Below, in pieces: positions 11,664 through 21,975 of a stretch of DNA of 49,249 nt. Below the pieces are notes generated by a model that was given only the letters and a program-made list of their open reading frames with translations, was not told the origin of the DNA and did no database searches. Origin of the DNA: Didymodactylos carnosus (taxonomy: Eukaryota; Rotifera; Eurotatoria; Philodinida; Philodinidae); the NCBI GenBank assembly GCA_905250885.1, contig CAJNOQ010000487.1, positions 1-49,249 on the forward strand, in the 5' to 3' direction. Numbering within the stretch: position 1 is the first letter of the stretch; every line of letters starts with the position of its first letter. The translations under genes were made by a program, and so were the position numbers.

Positions 11664-11791
11664 CATCTTTTTTCTCTTGTCTATATCATATCCAGTTAAA
11701 ACTTCAGAAACACAATGTGCCGCTTTTCGTTTAAAGTCATCCGCAGCAGCGAAATCGGCTTTCGCTGCATCGGTTGCTTTATCGATGTATT
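11664..11791 (-). pseudogene. LEA-like (group 3) exon fragment
   Basis: A 128-nt minus-strand segment is bounded by a TTTTTCTGTATT-type acceptor (AAAAACAG on the minus strand) and a good donor (GTAAGT). In the only open frame it reads 42 residues: YIDKATDAAKADFAAADDF, then KRKAAHCVSEVLTGYDIDKRKKM. The Ala/Lys/Asp-rich 11-mer-like pattern is typical of group 3 LEA proteins. These are unfolded, desiccation-protective proteins known in bdelloid rotifers. Downstream at about 11535-11585 a related piece (DVKHNVDQAGEKKSKVN) is in a frame that does not fit the donor phase and ends in a stop. This suggests a decayed gene. The 5' part was not found. The assignment rests on composition, so it is tentative. 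Confidence 0.35.
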
Positions 11792-13020
11792 CTGTTTTTC
11801 TCATTATATACATTTTTAAATATCTCACACATCAAAGCCACATGAGCCATACAAACAAAGGTACTTTGCTAAAGAGTGCATATTTCCTAGTATTACACTC
11901 AATAATTTGCAAATTAGACTTTATTTGAAATCACTGTAAAAGCTGTAAAAGAGGATACATTGATAATTTCGTGATTTTGACCCCTAATCGCCTTTCATAA
12001 ATCAACTGCAGTTTGATGAAAAAATGTCAGATAGCTGAGCATTTTTTATCAAAACCAAAGACTTGGTTTTCTAGGCTTCAGATTTACCAGAAACCCTATT
12101 ATCAAATTTCTTCATAAAATCTCGATATGCACCTTATCTGGCAGAAAAAGAATTTGTCGTCATTCGACAGTTCTACTTTTTGACAGTCAGTTTTCGATAC
12201 TGTCGGGTTTTTCGCTCGAAATTCGACAGTGTCGAAAGCCTGTTGAATTTGGAGTAAAAATTTTCGACACTGTCAAATTTCGAGCGAAAAATTTCAAACA
12301 AACTAGAAATTCGACAGATTTTTCGACAAAAACAAAGGGGATCTTATAATTATGGAACACTGCACATCAAGGCAGATGGGTATTTTCAGTTTCTTAGACC
12401 TCGTATATTGTACTTCTTAACACATGACAAATATTTATCTTATTCGCTTTTTTTACTTCTTGATCTTTTATGTACCGTAACGCAAAGTTTATGTCTAAAA
12501 TATCAGTCAAATTTTAAGAAGCTTTGTTTTTTCTCCCATACCAGTGGAAGATAAAGGCAAAGTTTTTGTGTGTTATTTTGCTGTTGCTATTTCTTGCTGT
12601 TTTATTACAAAAAGAAGAAACATCAACGATATCAAACACGAAACGAGAACGTGAAAAGAGAAGAAAAATTTTACTAAAACAGGACAAAAATGACAGAAAA
12701 AAACATCTGATCGTCGCAACGCAAAAAAAATAATTAGAGATAAAAAAAATCGATGGGAGAATTTCTTCTTCCAACGTTAATATATACACAGTAGTTTACT
12801 TGTACAACACGAGTGAACAAAAAATATATAAAATGAAGAGGAACAAAAAGATTTTTTTTCTAGGTTTTTATTTAGCTAAATGTCTAATCTAACACTTTGG
12901 TCTATTACTTTTATTTAAAAAAAAAAATAATAATAATACATAAAATTAAATAAAAAACGTAATATGATATGACTAGATTAGAAAAGATGATCGTAATTTC
13001 TATCATCTTCTAAATGTGCT
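11792..13020. other. Intergenic region 3' of robo
   Basis: No further coding signal. It contains a palindromic element at 12154-12330 (listed) and a purine-rich stretch at 12600-12730, where two opposite-strand open frames overlap without family resemblance. AT-only DNA at 12900-12960, including AATAAA-like words, could serve the minus-strand robo 3' end. Confidence 0.45.
12154..12330. repeat. Nested palindromic repeat built on CGACAGT words
   Basis: The core is a hairpin with 30-nt arms at 12208-12237 and 12262-12291 (TTTTTCGCTCGAAATT-GACAGTGTCGAAA), complementary at 29 of 30 positions. Outside it, TTTGTCG...TCGACAG words on the left pair loosely with CTGTCGA / CGACAAA on the right. It is non-coding and MITE-like. 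No clear target duplication was found. Confidence 0.5.
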
Positions 13021-16000
13021 TTAAATCCGAAATATAGCACCCTGTGTAATGAGCTTGTATTCTGTATCTGAATTATGCACTTTTATATGCTAAAATTTTT
13101 CAGAAAATATTATTCTAACTCAATTATTCATTTTGTATCAAAGAACAGGGGTCTATAAAAGAAAAAAGTTCAAATATATTTATGCTATACCATTTAAGAT
13201 TACTAACCTCTTTCAATAGTAAATTTGATGAGAGTGGACGTTGTTGACGAATATTCTCATCAGAAATTGGATGTGAATCTAGAATAATAAAGAACCTTTT
13301 CAATAGAGAGTACAGTAAAACCTGTATTAGTGAACGCCTCTGTAAAGTGAACACCTCCTCAGTGAATACGCTCTCAGGTCCGATGGAGCGATTTCTGCTG
13401 GAAATGCACCTCTCGAATGTGAACACCCCTGTATTCTGAACATGAACACTATTTTTTCAGTCCTTCCTGCCATTATAACCTCTCTAATGTGAACATACGT
13501 GCAATGTTTCTCTCTCTACTGTTTATCATGTCCCTTTTGTACTGATACTAATTACGCTTTAAGTACTAAAACTGACTACTATACGTATGAAAAAAAGAAT
13601 GATATCACGACACTAGCTAACTTTAAAAGATGAATAATATAATTAATTCAGGACTAGTGTAGAAGCAGACATTCTAGAACTTTTTTTCATTTCTCAACAA
13701 GACGTGCATCATCTCTCTAAAGTGAACATTTCCCTATAATGAACGCTTTTGAAAAGTCCTGATGATGTTCACAATAGAGAGGTTTTACTGTATGTCTTTA
13801 TGAAACTTTTAATTTCTACTTTTTAGAGAAAGAAGAAAAGATGTGTCTGATTTGGAATTACCACAGTACTTTGAAATGATGTTCACTTACGTTTATTTGT
13901 ATTGTTATGTTGCTGCTGTTGCTGATGGTGATTAAAAGATAAGGTAATTTTATTTAAATCTGAATCTGTAAATATTGAACCTTCACTACTTGTTCTACTG
14001 TGGTTACGATTGATATCATTGGTATCTGAATTACTCGATGAACTTTCAGGATTACTTGCGTCTGTTGTACTTGCCCATGATGTTGTCATGGTATCTAAGA
14101 AAGAAAACAAAGTAAAAATAGCAGTTAATTGTTTGGAATTCGTTTTAAAACCATTTAATATGTCAAATTTGACGGAAAATAAATAAATTGTAATAGATCA
14201 CAGGACTTGTTTTTCGTAAACAAATGCTTTTGAATTCTAATATTAAAACAACATATAAAAGGAAATTTTCTGACGATGTTTAAAAACGAACTCTTTTTTT
14301 TTCGGTGTAAAAAATCTGAAATTTGTCAGAAATGATAATTACCTCCTCCAAATGAGTTTAACATTGATTCATTTCGTAACTGATATTTTGAATTGCGTTT
14401 ATTGTGATCCTCTCTTGTTCTAAAATGAGAAAATTAATTTTTCATCTATTATCAGACACGTTCAGAATAGTTCTATTTACTTTTCTCGATTATTGATCAT
14501 CGTTACTGATTCATCTGTACTGTTCATATTTGTTATTCGACCTTTACTATTCGAACGTGATTTTGTTGTTAAATCATGATTACTGTTTAACGAATCACTA
14601 ATTGAACAGGTTTGCTCGTTATTCCATCGGACATCTGTATCGACTGAACGAGGATTCGTATTATTGTTATTGTTATTATTAATATTATTATTATTACGAT
14701 TATTATGGCGAAGACGTTTACTGTTTGATGATGAACGAGAATGTGAACTAGGTGAACGAGCAGACGTACGAATAGAGGACGGTGTATGGGGATGAGAACA
14801 ATGGACACACGTTGTACGATAGACTAATGGTGATTGTTGTTGCTGTTGTTGATTATTTTCATACGGTTGATGATAAGGTGTAGTATGATGAGAAGTCGAT
14901 GTGGGATTGTTCTGTCGGTGTGATGATAACAATTGTTGTACAGTTACATTTCCTTCCATTGGATACCACGGTGGATGATATTCAACAGGTGGAATAATGG
15001 TACTTTGTGGCTTCTGATGAGTTAGATAAGGAGATGATTGTGAATAATAGGGAGAAAAGGAGGTCTTTTGCTGTTGAGATAAATCAACTGAATGGGGTAA
15101 TATTAAACCATTGTGATGACGAGGTGCTTGAACTGTGGTAAAGTTAAAAGGAGACGATGGAGAACCATTTTGTAGATAATTACCATTACGTAATGATTCA
15201 TTCTAAAACAATACATGTCTTATTAGTTAAGGTTTAAAAAAAACGTGTAGTTGAACATATTTACATAAGTCGGTAATTCATTTCCCGTCGTATTGTCATT
15301 ACATTGAGCAAATAGACCAGCAGTTGCATACGGATTTAAAGTCTGTTGAATATTATTTGAATTATTTATTTCTGTATATTGTGGTGAGCTACCAGGTGAC
15401 ACTGTTGTTATTGTTGTATCATTATTATGATTGTGATTTGTTCTTATTGAATGATGTAATGAATTACTGCCACAACTATGATCCGATAATGTTAAATTTT
15501 TATTATTACATTCTTGTAAAAGAGCATTTATCGGATTTTTATGAATAAATATTGGCTGTTGTTGTTCTTGATCACTATTTGAACTACCTGCTGTACAACA
15601 TTTTGTCATGATAAAATCACCTGGACCACTACCTAAATTACTTGTACTTTGTAGTGAATCTGTCCATAATGGATCTTGAATAAGATCATATCTTGAACAA
15701 ACAAAAAAGAACGAATTCATTATTAACACTGCACCAAAAATTCACTTTTTAAGATTATACCTAGTGCCGTTATTTGTCTTATGAATCGGTAATTCAACAA
15801 ATTGATCAGATCCATATTTTTTTCTTGTATGATAACGTTTGAAACATAGAAAAATCGTAGAAAGTATGAGACAAATGAATAACAATGAACTGAGAATGGC
15901 AACGGGAATAAACCTAAAATATACGAAGTGGTAAAAGATTAATAAGTACATTTTAAACTTGATATTATTTTACCATGGTTGATCTGCAGCATACCGTAGT

Positions 16001-19000
16001 TTTCCTCCTAAACCATTACGATTTCGTTTTAGAAAACTGGCATCTTGAAAATAGAAACGTGAATTTTTTTTTGTCAAAAAATCTCTTATTTATTTATTAT
16101 AATCAAACTTACTCATAACAACACATTTCGGTTCTGTATATGGTCCATCACCGGCTTTTGTTTTAGCTGCTACACTAATACAATATTGTAAATTTTCAAA
16201 TAAACTTTTAATATGTAAACCCTTCGCTTCTGAACTAATATTATGTAATCGAATTGATGTTGTTTCATTATTTCCAAGACAATTAACTTTATAGGCAATT
16301 ATTTGTCCATTTTGTTGATTCAATGGAGGTGGATTCCATTTAATTGATAAACTATTTAAACCGGTTAATTCAACAATAACATCTTCTGGTGGTGAACTTG
16401 GTGGACCTTCGGGCATTTTAACATAAATTGTATTACTCTCTTTACCATGTATATCATATTTATATGGAATCATTTTTATTTGATATAATGTATTCATTTT
16501 TAAATTTCGTACAAGATATTCATGTAATCCATCTCCTTTTTCTGGTATTGTTTCAATTCTTTGATTATTTCCATCTTCAATTATGTAAATATAATATTTT
16601 TCAATTAAATCAGAATTTCTTAATACATTCCATTTTAAAGTTAAACTTGTTTCTTGTTTATTAATTGGTTCTAATAGTCGAATTAATTCTTGATCAGAAT
16701 TTAACATTTTTTGTATTTTATCATGATCATTAGAGAAAAATTTTGTTGTTTGACGTGTATCAATGACTTCAGACAATGGACTTGGTTGTCCAAAACCGTA
16801 ACGATTCACTGCACGAACAATAAATTGATAGGATGAACCCGGTTTTAAATCTGATATGGTATATTTTGTTGTTGGTTGAATAGGACCAATTCGAATCCAG
16901 TTGACTGGCTGCGATGTTAATCTAAAGAAAAGCGAGAAAAAAAAAATGTTAATCTGTTTAAAAGTACTTGGTATCAACTGGTCAAATATACGTACTGAAA
17001 GTATTCGATTAGATAACCTTCTGTTGTTTGCATTAATGAATCACTCCAAGCTAACTCAATAGAATCTGAACCAAATGCAACTAGAAAAAGAAATAATGTT
17101 TTTCTTTGTTGAAAAAAAAATATGTTCTAAAATCTATTACCTGCAACAGGTTGCGATGGTGCTGTGGGTAAATCTTTTGTTTCTACTCGTTGAAAAATGG
17201 CGTTCGATCGAGGATCTTCAACGTTTAACGTAGCACTCCAACTCGTTTCACTTCGATTGTTTGATATTAAACATTTGTAAATACCAGTATCATTCCTAAA
17301 CATAAATGTTTCATATAATTGACAACGTCTATTGTTGTTAATGTTACAACAAAGATCAGACGGTCTTTTTATTATACATTAACTTTTTAAAATTATTATG
17401 CATCTGAATCTAATATTTTGCCGTGTGAAACTAATGGGTATCAATTCTTTTTATCACCAAACATTTTTAGATACAAATGATCACGAAATTTTTCGGCATG
17501 TCCCAATTACACACAACAGACCGTTCGCTTTATACAGAGAGAAATGCTGGGTATGATCTGATTGCAGTGTTCATCAATTTACATTGTGTGTCATGAGTAA
17601 GCATACGGTAACAATATTTTTCTTATGTTGTTTGTATTATTGAAACGAAAGCTAAATAAAATTCTTCTAATTGCCTCAGCAGTTAGTATCATGTTCTGAA
17701 AATTATTAACGTAGAGTCAAAACGATTTTTAATTAAAATAAATCATTTTTTCGGAAATTAGATAAAAATCATAATCATATGCATAAAACAAAAGATGGAA
17801 AACAATGTGCAGAATGAGTTATCCTTTATAGGGATCGTTAGGACTTCTATTTCCGAGTCCTTGACTTTGTGCCGTGAGTATAAGATACAAAGTCACTCCT
17901 TCTCAACGAATACTACAACTACTATTGAATATTTTTCTCGGCCAGACTAGGGTCAGATAGAAATCGATTTGTTGACGTATCAACAGTTTAGTAAGCAAAA
18001 TAAGAGTGAAATGTGATTATTTTTAAAAATATTGTGCACAGGAATGAATAAAATACAGCGATTCGATCGAACGGACATCAACACTGGATAGAGTAGAGCG
18101 AGTATCGGAATACTGAAAAATTTGGTGATTAAAAGTACATTTACTCTAAAATAATTGTCTGTTCTATGCAAGTCGCATATTTTTGTTTTTCTTTTTACTT
18201 ACTTTTCCGCATTACGTAATATTAAATCACCATTTGATTCAATTTTATATTTTTTATTATCAAATTTAATTAATATTTCTTCATCTGACAATTGTTGATT
18301 GTAATATCGATTACTTTTTGAACGTGTTTGTTTAAAATACCATTTTATTGTATATTGCTTATTTACATTATCATTGGCTGGTAAATATTTCATTTTTGCT
18401 GTTAATAATTGACTATCTTGTTGACATGGTATAATGATTTCAATGCCAATTGGTATCGTTTGATCATTAGGTACAATTCGAATAATTGGTGGAGGTTCTA
18501 ATGAATAAACTTTAACATAAACAAGTGTTTTTCCTAATAAAATTTTTTTATCTGAAGACGAATACATTTGACATAAAAATAATCCATCATCTGTTTCATC
18601 AATTTTACGAATTATTAATTCATCATTATAATTTACTTGAAATCGACCATTTTCTTGACCTTTATACAAACCAATATTCTAAACAGATACAATATTAATG
18701 TTAGTTTATTATTTTATTTTTTTTAGAGTAGATCATAGACAATAAGAGATATTTGATAGATACACTATTATACGTTTAAACGGGAAAAGAATAACTATCT
18801 AATTGAATTTTTGCAGCATAAGACTCTTTCCTTTCCTCTTTTGAAAAAGACGTGGAAGGGTTTTCTGTGAAGTCGGTCTAAAACAAATTCTAAAAAAAAC
18901 TATATGGACGTAATTAGCATCGAATTCTGAACAAGATAGTCCATTTCGTTTTTCAAAATTTTCACTTTCAGTTTTTTCGAAAAAATTTCCACCCCTATTG

Positions 19001-21975
19001 GAACATTGAAAATTTTTTTGTCTCAGATTTCAATAAAAACTACATCATCCTGTGCAGAATTTTATGCTGAGCACAAATATTACGTTAATTTTGCATTTAA
19101 ATGCATTTGAAAAAAAGAAAATGAATTTTTTCTCAAAGATGTTCATCTTGTTCTCCTATAAAAGTTGGACCACAGTCGTCCGAAAGGTTCTTATATACTT
19201 TTAAAAATCCAGGTACTATATGTAAACATGCGCGCTCTCTCCAAATATCACGTCTAAAATTCTGTTGTAGCATATTAAAGTGCCAAGGAAAATGCATGAA
19301 ATTCACCTCTCTTGTTTTAATGGTAGCTCTGCTATACCTCAAGGAAAGCTGGTTGCATTCCAATTTTTTGCCAATATGAGCAGTTTCGAATGCTCTATCC
19401 AATGAGTAAAAATAGAGAATTATAGGGGTGAAGATTTTTTCGAAAAAACTGAAAGTGAAAATTTTGAAAAACGAAATGGACTATCTTGTTCAGAATTCGA
19501 TGCTGATTACGTCCATATAGCTGACTTCATCGAAAACCGTATGTTTAGTGAAAATGATGAATCTGGACAAAGAAACAATTGGAAATGTATAACTATTTGA
19601 TATTAGAGCGCAATGTATATACCGGTTAATGGATAAACCATTCAGAATCGAACACTTTACTATCTTTCTCTGAATTAATTTCAAAAATTTACTTTTGAAA
19701 TAATTTAAATTCTTCTTTTTTCATTTTGTGCAAAAAATCGGGATGAATGTTTGATTACAAAATGTATAAGTGAAACATTATACGAAAAATACTAAATTTG
19801 CTCCAGAATGAGAAACCTTTCTAAAGTACTAATTCATGATTAATTTTAAAATGACGGTTCAAAAATTATTTGCATCTGACAACATTCTCCGACACTGTCA
19901 AGTGTGTTCTTGTTCTTCGTATAGAACTCAATTCTTCACGGTTAGAAAGCAGTTTGACTGAATTCGTTGAATCCTTCTCCGAACAACTCGAATTGAATAT
20001 GTTCGATTTTATGTGACGATGCAAAATTGCTCTCCAAACATAGTGATTTATGTTAAAACTTAATAAGAAAATAACTTATCATGGACCAATTATAATAAGA
20101 AAAACTTTTCTGTTATAAGTGAAGGATAGAACTTTTCAACGGCTATAAAATGACTATTATCCATTTCAAAATATTTTGGTTAATAGTTTTTTCAGAAATT
20201 CTCTTCTTTAGAGTTTTGTAAACTTTCTTTCTAGATCTCCTATAAACAGGATACGAAAGAGTCTCAATACTCTATATTCTGACGTTTTGAACTTGTTCTG
20301 ATGTTTTTTGAGTGAATAATGATCTTTTTAATATTAGATAAAAACAGCCTGAAGATCCACGCTTTTCGCTACATTTTTTAAAACTTTTTCTCAAAAAAAA
20401 ATATTGCCACGACACTTAGCATGATCGATTACCAATAATCCATTAGTTTATAATAATAACCTGTTTCAAAAAACTCTTTATAGAATTATTTTGCTTGCGA
20501 AAACATGTCCCCAAGTCTTTTTTTTTTGCATGACGAAAACTGAAGCTCTCTAGCTGCTTTCTATTAAAAGTTATTCAAAAAACAGTCACGATTCTTATAT
20601 TTTGAAATGGATAGTACTTAACATTTTCTCTTATATTCAACAGCTCACCCGTTCGATCTAATATTCTTCTTACCTGTACATCTGATTTATACACTTTTTC
20701 CCAAAAAATTGTTGCATCTCGTTTTTGTTTTGGTAAATGACATCGTAATGTTGAATTAGTTCCAATAAACGCGGTTACATTTACTTCACTGTAATAATCG
20801 TTATTTGGACCTTTTTCATAGACACCAAGAAACATTGTTTCTTTCAATAGTCGTCCTTGTACATTTAATTCACAATAATACACACCGGCATCATCATACT
20901 GTGCCGATTGTATTTCTAAAATATTTCCTTTAACAGTGACACCACGACGAAATTGTAAATTATCAACTCTTTTCCAAACAAGTATTGATGATGAATCAAT
21001 ATTATCCGATATTTGACATTGTATTTCAATATTTGTACCACGTCTAACATCAATTTTATTTGACGGTTTAATCTTTATTTGTGGTCTTTTAAATTGTTGA
21101 ACTATAGCCAGTTTTGATTCACGTGTACCAGCCTGATTTGTTGCTAAACAACGATATGAACCAAAATCAGAACGTTTCATCGAGTCAATAATTAAATCAT
21201 TTTGTTCACGATGTATATTATCATTTAAACTTATATTTCTATTATCTTTTTGCCAGTAAACTATTGGAATTGGTGTTCCTTTCGGTGGTTGACATTTTAA
21301 ACGAATATTTTCATATAGTTCAATAGCGACAGATTGTGGTTCTAATTCAAAATCATAATCTAATTCTATAAAATTAAGAAAAAAAATTTTTTTATTATAT
21401 AAATAATAAAAATAAAAAAATTTTTAAGACATTACTTGTAAATTGTACTAATGCTGTTCTACTTTGCGTTTTTCCATATGAATTTCTTGCTATACAATAA
21501 TATGAGCCTTGATCTTGTTCAATTGTATTTATAATATGTAATGCCATAAATTCGGTTATTATTCGAGCATTTGGATCCGTTGTGACACGTTTACCATTTT
21601 TATACCAATCAATATGTAGATCATCCAATGATTGATTAAAACTTTCAGCTCGACAATGTAATTGAATTGGTTTATCTAATTCGGCAGCAATATCTTGTGG
21701 ACCTTCAATAATCAATGGTGCTGATCGTTGAATTGAACGGGAATGCTCAGCAAAACAACCAACTAGAAAATAAAATATTAAAATAATAAATCTTAGAAAT
21801 ATTTTTCATCATCTTTCAATTTTTCTACTATAAATTACTCTATCTCATATACAATTGAATATTTTTTTTTTATAAACTAATCTGATGATATATATTGTAC
21901 AGGTTTGTTTTTTTGTTTCATACCGTTAGAGAGCCATATCAAATGAATAACGATCGTTAAAAATAATTTAATCAT
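13021..21975 (-). CDS. robo: Roundabout (Robo) axon-guidance receptor, 15 exons
   Basis: Exons in transcript order: 21975-21924, 21762-21436, 21365-20674, 18678-18203, 17295-17141, 17080-16996, 16921-16113, 16043-15974, 15913-15761, 15691-15265, 15202-14481, 14419-14343, 14094-13891, 13278-13208, 13089-13021. All introns are GT-AG and all phases close (1462 residues). A signal peptide (MIKLFLTIVIHLIWLSN) precedes five Ig domains. Ig2 has the Robo signature CQPPKGTP...W-x-KD. Ig5 ends DTGIYKCLISNNRSETSWSA, very like vertebrate Robo. Three FN3 domains follow (YKVNCLGNNE in the third), then QPWFIP leading into a membrane span at about 890-913. The tail holds SPQYTEI and LNPYATAGL (CC0/CC1-like tyrosines), a Pro-rich IIPPVEYHPPWYP, poly-Gln and poly-Asn runs, and SWASTTD...SSEGSIFTDSD. 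Robo is the Slit receptor for repulsive guidance at the plasma membrane. The last exon is uncertain: exon 14 could instead read through its donor to a stop at 13124 (1467 residues). Confidence 0.93.
13313..13790. mobile_element. pogo/Tc1-mariner-like non-autonomous element in robo intron 13
   Basis: The 478-bp segment begins CAGTAAAACCTGTATTAGTG and ends with the complement of CAGTAAAACCTCTCTATTGT. It is flanked on both sides by TA (13311-13312, 13791-13792). TA duplication plus CAGT... termini fits the pogo/Tigger branch of Tc1/mariner. Inside, the word GTGAACA(C/T) next to CTCT recurs many times, so the ends have been internally amplified. It accounts for most of the 612-bp intron between robo exons 13 and 14. 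There is no transposase. Confidence 0.7.
14662..14700. repeat. In-frame AAT/ATT trinucleotide run in robo (poly-Asn)
   Basis: A run of mostly ATT on the plus strand encodes an Asn tract in the Robo cytoplasmic tail. Nearby, TTGTTG repeats at about 14835-14855 and TGCTGTTGCTG at about 13910-13922 encode Gln tracts. These are length-variable microsatellites inside the coding sequence. Confidence 0.75.
17296..18202. other. robo intron 4
   Basis: This 907-bp intron interrupts the fifth Ig domain. It carries short imperfect hairpins, for example around 17850-17905 (GAGTCCTTGACTTTGT against ACAAAGTCACTCC). I see no element with clear ends and no coding content. Confidence 0.6.
18679..20673. other. 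robo intron 3
   Basis: This 1995-bp intron splits the fourth Ig domain. It contains a 621-bp TIR element at 18900-19520, listed separately. The remainder (19521-20673) shows no coding signal. Confidence 0.7.
18900..19520. mobile_element. Non-autonomous DNA transposon with 99-bp TIRs in robo intron 3
   Basis: The 99-nt arms at 18900-18998 and 19422-19520 (outer end CTATATGGACGTAAT) differ at only a few positions. The ends sit on a TA, so a Tc1/mariner-type TA duplication is possible but cannot be separated from the palindromic end. The interior has a minus-strand open frame of 89 codons (19133-19402) that I cannot match to any transposase. The high arm identity suggests a fairly recent insertion. 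Confidence 0.65.

Noticed and set aside
12514..12789. Two overlapping open frames on opposite strands
   Set aside because: Both follow from a purine-rich stretch (Arg/Lys/Glu on one strand, Phe/Ser on the other) and have no domain.
13124..13426. 100-codon minus-strand open frame as a separate gene
   Set aside because: Its middle part is robo exon 14 and its upstream part is the pogo-like element, so it is not an independent gene.
14587..14808. Minus-strand frame with an Ile-rich run
   Set aside because: It overlaps the Robo cytoplasmic exon in another frame. The Ile run is the frame-shifted poly-Asn repeat.
16428..16664. Plus-strand open frame opposite FN3 domains
   Set aside because: Antisense shadow of robo exon 7, with Tyr/Phe-rich composition typical of antisense AT-rich coding DNA.
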